Assembly: GCA_964415045.1 (NCBI GenBank)
Contig: CAYPZL010000142.1
Coordinates: 1 to 15,111 of the forward strand
Origin: CAYPZL01 sp964415045
Lineage (GTDB): Bacteria; Planctomycetota; Phycisphaerae; Sedimentisphaerales; Anaerobacaceae
Reading direction: 5' to 3'
Length of the DNA stretch: 15,111 nt
Part shown: piece by piece, positions 12,101-15,111 of the stretch
Numbering within the stretch: position 1 is the first letter of the stretch
How the letters are laid out: every line of letters begins with the position of its first letter
Program-made: the position numbers and the translations under genes
The notes under the pieces: generated by a model
Seen by the model: only the letters and a program-made list of their open reading frames with translations
The model's database searches: none
Told to the model about the DNA's origin: nothing

Positions 12101-13024
12101 TCAGGCGAAGAGGGCTTCGACGAAGGTGTCGGGGTCGAATTCGGCGATGTCTTCGGGTTTTTCGCCGAGGCCGACGAACTTGACGGGGATGTCGAGCTGG
12201 TCCTTGATGGCGATGACGATGCCCCCGCGGGCGGTGCCGTCGAGCTTGGCTAAAAAGATGCCGGTGACATTGATCGCCTCGGTGAACAGTTGGGCCTGGG
12301 AGATGGCGTTTTGCCCGGTAGTGCCGTCGAGAACGAGCAGCACCTCGTGCGGGGCGTCCGGGATCTTGCGCGTAACGACGTCGCGTATCTTGGTGAGCTG
12401 CATCATCAGGTCTTTCTTGGTGTGGAGGCGGCCGGCGGTGTCGAGGATGAGGACGTCGGCGTTACGGGCCAGGGCGGCCTCGCAGGCGTCGAAGGCGACG
12501 GCGGCCGGGTCGCTGCCGGACTGGTGCTTGACGATCTGGACGCCGATGCGGTCGGCCCAGATGCTCAGTTGCTCGACGGCGGCGGCCCGAAACGTATCGC
12601 AGGCGGCGACGATCACGTTCTTGCCGCTTTTGTTGAGGATGTAGGCCAGCTTGGCGATGCTGGTGGTCTTGCCCGTTCCGTTGACGCCGGCGACGAGGAT
12701 GACGGTCGGCCCGCTCTCGGCGACGTGCAGTTGCCGGTCGCGGTGCGGCCAGTAGCTCTTGATGTGCTCCTTGAGAAACGGAACCACCTGCTCGGAGTCG
12801 GAGATCTTGCGGGCCTGGTACGCCTCGCGCAGCTCCGAGACGAGCTTGTCGGTGGTTTCGACGCCGATGTCGTCGCTGATCAGAGTCTCTTCCAGCTCGT
12901 CGAGCAGGTCGTCGTCGATCTTGCGGCCGAGGCTCAGGACCGTGGACAGCGAACTGCTGATCTTGTTGCGCGTTTTGCCCAGGCGTTCCTTAAAGAAATC
13001 GGCGGTCTTGGAAAATATTCCCAT
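12101..13024 (-). CDS. ftsY: Signal recognition particle receptor FtsY
   Basis: A 307-residue SRP receptor GTPase that docks ribosome-nascent chain-SRP complexes at the inner membrane. The short N-terminal helix (1-20, MGIFSKTADFFKERLGKTRN) leads into the N domain (about 20-100, DDDLLDELEETLISDDIGVETT). The G domain has the P-loop G113-V-N-G-T-G-K-T-T121, D143-T-F-R-A-A-A149, D195-T-A-G-R199, a KLDG loop (260-263, preceded by Ala rather than the usual Thr) and V284-G-L-G-E-K-P-E-D. It ends in the standard DPDTFVEALF. It lacks the long acidic A domain of E. coli FtsY, so the N-terminal helix should carry membrane contact. The ATG at 13024 has AGGA 7 bases upstream and matches the family start. 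Longer in-frame readings are unlike FtsY. It is divergent from dnaA. Confidence 0.97.
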   Translation of the reverse strand: MGIFSKTADFFKERLGKTRNKISSSLSTVLSLGRKIDDDLLDELEETLISDDIGVETTDKLVSELREAYQARKISDSEQVVPFLKEHIKSYWPHRDRQLHVAESGPTVILVAGVNGTGKTTSIAKLAYILNKSGKNVIVAACDTFRAAAVEQLSIWADRIGVQIVKHQSGSDPAAVAFDACEAALARNADVLILDTAGRLHTKKDLMMQLTKIRDVVTRKIPDAPHEVLLVLDGTTGQNAISQAQLFTEAINVTGIFLAKLDGTARGGIVIAIKDQLDIPVKFVGLGEKPEDIAEFDPDTFVEALFA

Positions 13025-13424
13025 CGTTGGTTCCTGTCTACGGAGATTCTCATTCTTCGGGCACGCCCGCCATCCGGACAACGCGGCTGCCCGCGACCCG
13101 GTGCCGATGGTATCGGCATTCCGCGAAAATGCAAGTACGGCCCGGAAAAACCGGAACGCGGCGGTTCGCAGCCCGGGCAGGCAAGGCCGGGGTGGAGATG
13201 TGTGAGAGTATTCTGGCAAGCACATGTTCGCCCGATCCCGCGCGGGGGCCCCGGCGCGCCGGGGCGCCTGCCCACTTCGTTGAAGGCTATCGGGTGTTGG
13301 GCGTGGCGCATCAAGGCAACCGCAGAGGGTTGCCCCTACGGGCGCGCACGGCCCGGTCTGGCCCGAATGTGCATCGCCCAGAAAATCCGCACAGCCACGT
13401 GCTTGGAAAGTGATGCAGATTTCT
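13025..13424. other. Inverted-repeat-rich region between ftsY and dnaA
   Basis: No gene is supported here. Features seen: TGCCGAT-GGT-ATCGGCA (13102-13118); an 18-bp perfect palindrome GCCCCGGCG/CGCCGGGGC (13248-13265); and GGCAACC/GGTTGCC (13315-13321 and 13328-13334) around a 6-base loop. A weak minus-strand promoter for ftsY (TTGCAT at 13129-13134, TACCAT at 13107-13112, 16-base gap) overlaps the first inverted repeat. I find no TTATCCACA-type DnaA boxes and no AT-rich unwinding stretch, so there is no evidence of an origin. Confidence 0.5.
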
Positions 13425-13453
13425 TTGACAGTCTGTGGCCCGGACGGTAAAGT
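13425..13453 (+). promoter_or_regulatory. Candidate dnaA promoter
   Basis: A perfect -35 box TTGACA (13425-13430) is followed after 17 bases by TAAAGT (13448-13453), with four of six -10 matches. Start of transcription would be near 13460, giving a long leader of about 188 bases before the dnaA TTG codon. Confidence 0.5.
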
Positions 13454-13471
13454 TGTAACCTCGTTTGTTGT

Positions 13472-13490
13472 CCCAACGACAGGCGTTGGG
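13472..13490 (+). promoter_or_regulatory. Hairpin in the dnaA leader
   Basis: CCCAACG (13472-13478) and CGTTGGG (13484-13490) pair perfectly around the loop ACAGG, 12 bases after the predicted transcription start. There is no T run after it, so it is not a terminator. It may stabilise the leader or act in regulation, but its function is unknown. Confidence 0.35.
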
Positions 13491-13556
13491 GTCGTATGCT
13501 GACGGGTTTGCTTTTCTGACGACGGGATGGTGCTGCCCGTGATATCGGAGTTTGCC

Positions 13557-13661
13557 ATGACCGGTACTGTCTTTCTTGTGGCTGCGCGGGCCGGCGTTTC
13601 GCCCCGGCGGTGCTGCGCGTCATGGAGACGCGTGAAGGAGGAACGCATTGTCCGGCCGTGA
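13557..13661 (+). CDS. Possible 34-aa leader peptide overlapping the dnaA start
   Basis: An ATG at 13557 with GGAG six bases upstream opens a 34-codon frame ending in TGA at 13659-13661, so it overlaps the dnaA TTG start (13648) by 14 bases in another frame. The product is arginine-rich (ends SWRRVKEERIVRP) and matches nothing I know. If translated, it could couple or tune dnaA translation, since the ribosome would end beside the dnaA start site. It may equally be chance; the only evidence is the start context and the overlap. Confidence 0.3.
   Translation: MTGTVFLVAARAGVSPRRCCASWRRVKEERIVRP
13635..13641 (+). promoter_or_regulatory. Shine-Dalgarno sequence that decides the dnaA TTG start
   Basis: AAGGAGG sits six bases before the TTG at 13648. 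The nearest ATG upstream (13622) is in a different frame, so this sequence is the main support for TTG initiation. Confidence 0.75.
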
Positions 13662-14967
13662 GGTGGAAAGCATCTTCGCCGATATTGTGGAACGGGCCCG
13701 GGTGCTGGATCCGACCAACGCCCGCGTTTGGTTCGACGAGCTTGCCGTGCTGCACTTTGACGGCGGCTCGATCGGCATCGGCTGCTCGGATGAAGCAAAT
13801 GTACGCTATCTGGACGAGAATTGTCGTTCGAGTTTTACCCGCGCCGCCCAGCAGATCACCGGGCATCTGGTCACCGTCGATTTTCGCGTGGGGGGCCGGG
13901 GCGAGCCGGCGCCGGCGCCGCAGGGGGCCCGGCCGGGGCCCGCGCTCCATCCGGACTATACCTTTGACAACTTCGTGGTGGGGCCCAGCAACCGCCTCGC
14001 GCACGCCAGTTGCGTGGCGGTCAGCCAGTCGCTGGGGCAGACCTACAACCCGCTGTTTCTCTACGGCAACGCCGGTCTGGGCAAGACGCACCTGCTCCAC
14101 GCGGTCTGCCACGAGGCGCGGCATCGCCTCGACGGCGGCATCATCGAGCTGCTGAGCTGCGAAGATTTCGTCAACCGCTTCATCCGGGCGATCGAGCAGG
14201 GCAACATCACCGGCTTCCACAGCCAGTTTCGCACGGTCGATGCGCTGGTGATCGACGACGTGCAGTTTCTCCGCGAGCGCGAGCAGAGCCAGGAGGAATT
14301 CTTCCACACGTTCAACGCGCTCTATAACAACGGCAAGCAGATCATCCTGAGCGCCGACAGCCCGCCGAACCAGATTCCATCGCTGGAGGCGCGACTGATC
14401 AGCCGCTTCAACTGGGGCCTGGTCGCGCGGATCGACCCGCCCAGCTACGAGACGCGGATCGCCATCGTGCAGAAGAAGGCCCACCTGCGCGGCCTGGAGC
14501 TCAGCGACGAGGTGGCCGAGTACATCGGGCGGCAGGTGCGGGCCAACATCCGCGAGCTGGAAGGCGCCCTGACGACCATCTATGCGCTGGCGACCACGAT
14601 GGCCGAGCCGGTCACGCTCGCCCTGGCGCAGCGCGCCCTGGAGGGTCAGATCAGCCTGGCGACACGGCACATCCGCATCAGCGACATCATCGACGTCGTC
14701 ACCCGCCACTTCGACGTGCGCGTCACGGACCTGCAGAGCAAACGCCGCAGCCAGAGCATCACCATTCCCCGGCAGATCTGCATGTACCTGGCGCGGAGCA
14801 TGACCCGGCACAGCCTCGAAGAAATCGGCGGCCACTTAGGCGGACGCGATCACACGACCGTGATGCACGCCTGCAACCGCATCAACGAGGCCAAGGAATC
14901 CGATCCCAAGATGCAGGCGATCCTCGGCGAGCTGACCAAACAGATCACCCAGACCACCCAGGTGTGA
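13648..14967 (+). CDS. dnaA: Chromosomal replication initiator DnaA
   Basis: A 439-residue AAA+ initiator that binds DnaA boxes at the origin and opens DNA. Domain I is about 1-80, with a short Pro/Gly/Ala-rich domain II (82-101). Domain III has Y104-T-F-D-N-F-V, Walker A G140-N-A-G-L-G-K-T-H148, Walker B V201-I-D-D204, a sensor-1 region I232-I-L-S-A-D (usually SSD or TSD) and box VII arginines in S252-R-F-N-W-G. Domain IV (about 342-439) carries the DNA-binding helix-turn-helix with the signature G398-R-D-H-T-T-V-M-H-A-C-N-R. Normal length for the family. Translation appears to start at TTG with a strong AAGGAGG upstream. The neighbour is ftsY rather than the common dnaN/recF/gyrB cluster, and no DnaA boxes are seen in its upstream region. 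Confidence 0.97.
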   Translation: MSGREVESIFADIVERARVLDPTNARVWFDELAVLHFDGGSIGIGCSDEANVRYLDENCRSSFTRAAQQITGHLVTVDFRVGGRGEPAPAPQGARPGPALHPDYTFDNFVVGPSNRLAHASCVAVSQSLGQTYNPLFLYGNAGLGKTHLLHAVCHEARHRLDGGIIELLSCEDFVNRFIRAIEQGNITGFHSQFRTVDALVIDDVQFLREREQSQEEFFHTFNALYNNGKQIILSADSPPNQIPSLEARLISRFNWGLVARIDPPSYETRIAIVQKKAHLRGLELSDEVAEYIGRQVRANIRELEGALTTIYALATTMAEPVTLALAQRALEGQISLATRHIRISDIIDVVTRHFDVRVTDLQSKRRSQSITIPRQICMYLARSMTRHSLEEIGGHLGGRDHTTVMHACNRINEAKESDPKMQAILGELTKQITQTTQV

Positions 14968-15087
14968 GCTTGCGGACCTGGTGCCCCGTCGCTTGCCATA
15001 TGATGATTGTCATCCCTTCGGCCAGGCTCAGGGCAGGCTCTGAACGAAAGCGAAGGATCCTATGAATTGGAGTCCCGCAAGCTTTTT
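14967..15087 (+). terminator. Possible long-arm terminator after dnaA
   Basis: AGCTTGCGG, starting in the dnaA stop codon (14967-14975), is a perfect complement of CCGCAAGCT (15075-15083), which runs straight into TTTTTCTTTCGTTTT. Pairing can extend by two bases past one bulge. The loop is about 99 bases, far longer than a usual terminator, but its interior holds another hairpin (15012-15058) that could bring the arms together. Low confidence. Confidence 0.3.
15012..15058. repeat. REP-like inverted repeat after dnaA
   Basis: ATCCCTTCG (15012-15020) opposes CGAAGGAT (15051-15058) with one bulge, around a core rich in AGGCTCAGGGCAGGCTC. The TCATCC...GGATCC frame resembles the repeat at 8385-8428 in design and matches a kind of repeat commonly seen between genes in environmental genomes. 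It lies 45 bases after the dnaA stop. Confidence 0.5.
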
Positions 15088-15111
15088 CTTTCGTTTTCCT
15101 ACATGATGACC

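Noticed and set aside
12101..13798. Longer in-frame reading of ftsY (565 codons)
   Set aside because: The added N-terminus is Arg/Pro-rich, crosses the dnaA start and promoter region, and has no FtsY A-domain character; the ATG at 13024 has a good ribosome-binding site.
13336..14835. 499-codon minus-strand frame opposite dnaA
   Set aside because: Antisense to a certain gene, with typical shadow composition and no recognisable domain.
1..15111. Search for tRNA, rRNA, CRISPR arrays, insertion-sequence transposases and phage genes
   Set aside because: No cloverleaf-like sequence, regularly spaced repeats, transposase or phage structural motifs were seen on either strand.

Overview
The window looks like chromosomal DNA from a high-GC bacterium, most likely a planctomycete and possibly class Phycisphaerae. 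This rests on the mix of secreted sugar-related proteins (a GH2 glycosidase, a DUF6807/'PmoA'-type protein and a DUF4185/DUF7402-like lipoprotein), a PPi-type phosphofructokinase, and the style of the DnaA and FtsY proteins. The assignment is inference from family knowledge. No 16S rRNA or other decisive marker is present.

Layout, left to right. (1) 37-921 (-): a small soluble Hanks-type protein kinase in visibly AT-richer DNA. (2) 922-1527: a gene-free stretch with one copy of a ~180 bp dispersed repeat and a strong promoter for a PPi-dependent phosphofructokinase (1528-2739, +), which ends in a clear intrinsic terminator. (3) 4025-2855 (-): a tight two-gene unit of an AbiEii/DUF6036-like nucleotidyltransferase followed 4 nt later by an unrecognised 204-aa protein with a HEPN-like R-x4-H motif. 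(4) 8024-4088 (-): an exported GH2 glycosidase and an exported DUF6807 protein, probably one transcript. (5) 8025-8477: a repeat field with a 10-bp tandem repeat, the second copy of the dispersed repeat and a REP-like hairpin. (6) 8934-8478 (-): a minimal MNT nucleotidyltransferase overlapping a 54-aa acidic ORF. (7) 9297-10022 (+): a GIY-YIG nuclease with a second, unidentified C-terminal domain, apparently leaderless. (8) 11800-10046 (-): a putative lipoprotein with an Asp-box and a C-terminal discoidin-like domain. (9) ftsY (13024-12101, -) and dnaA (13648-14967, +) are divergently arranged around a 623-bp region rich in inverted repeats but without recognisable DnaA boxes.

How the genes fit together. 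The two exported proteins at 4088-8024, and possibly the lipoprotein at 10046-11800, look like glycan-processing machinery at the cell envelope. The PPi-phosphofructokinase feeds hexose phosphates into glycolysis. ftsY and dnaA are housekeeping genes for membrane protein targeting and replication initiation. Between these lie smaller genes of lower GC (kinase, nucleotidyltransferase/HEPN-like pair, MNT/small ORF pair, GIY-YIG protein) that look like accessory defence or toxin-antitoxin type cargo. The most interesting candidates for undescribed biology are the nucleotidyltransferase/R-x4-H pair, the MNT/54-aa pair and the GIY-YIG fusion. None of them can be proven functional from sequence alone.
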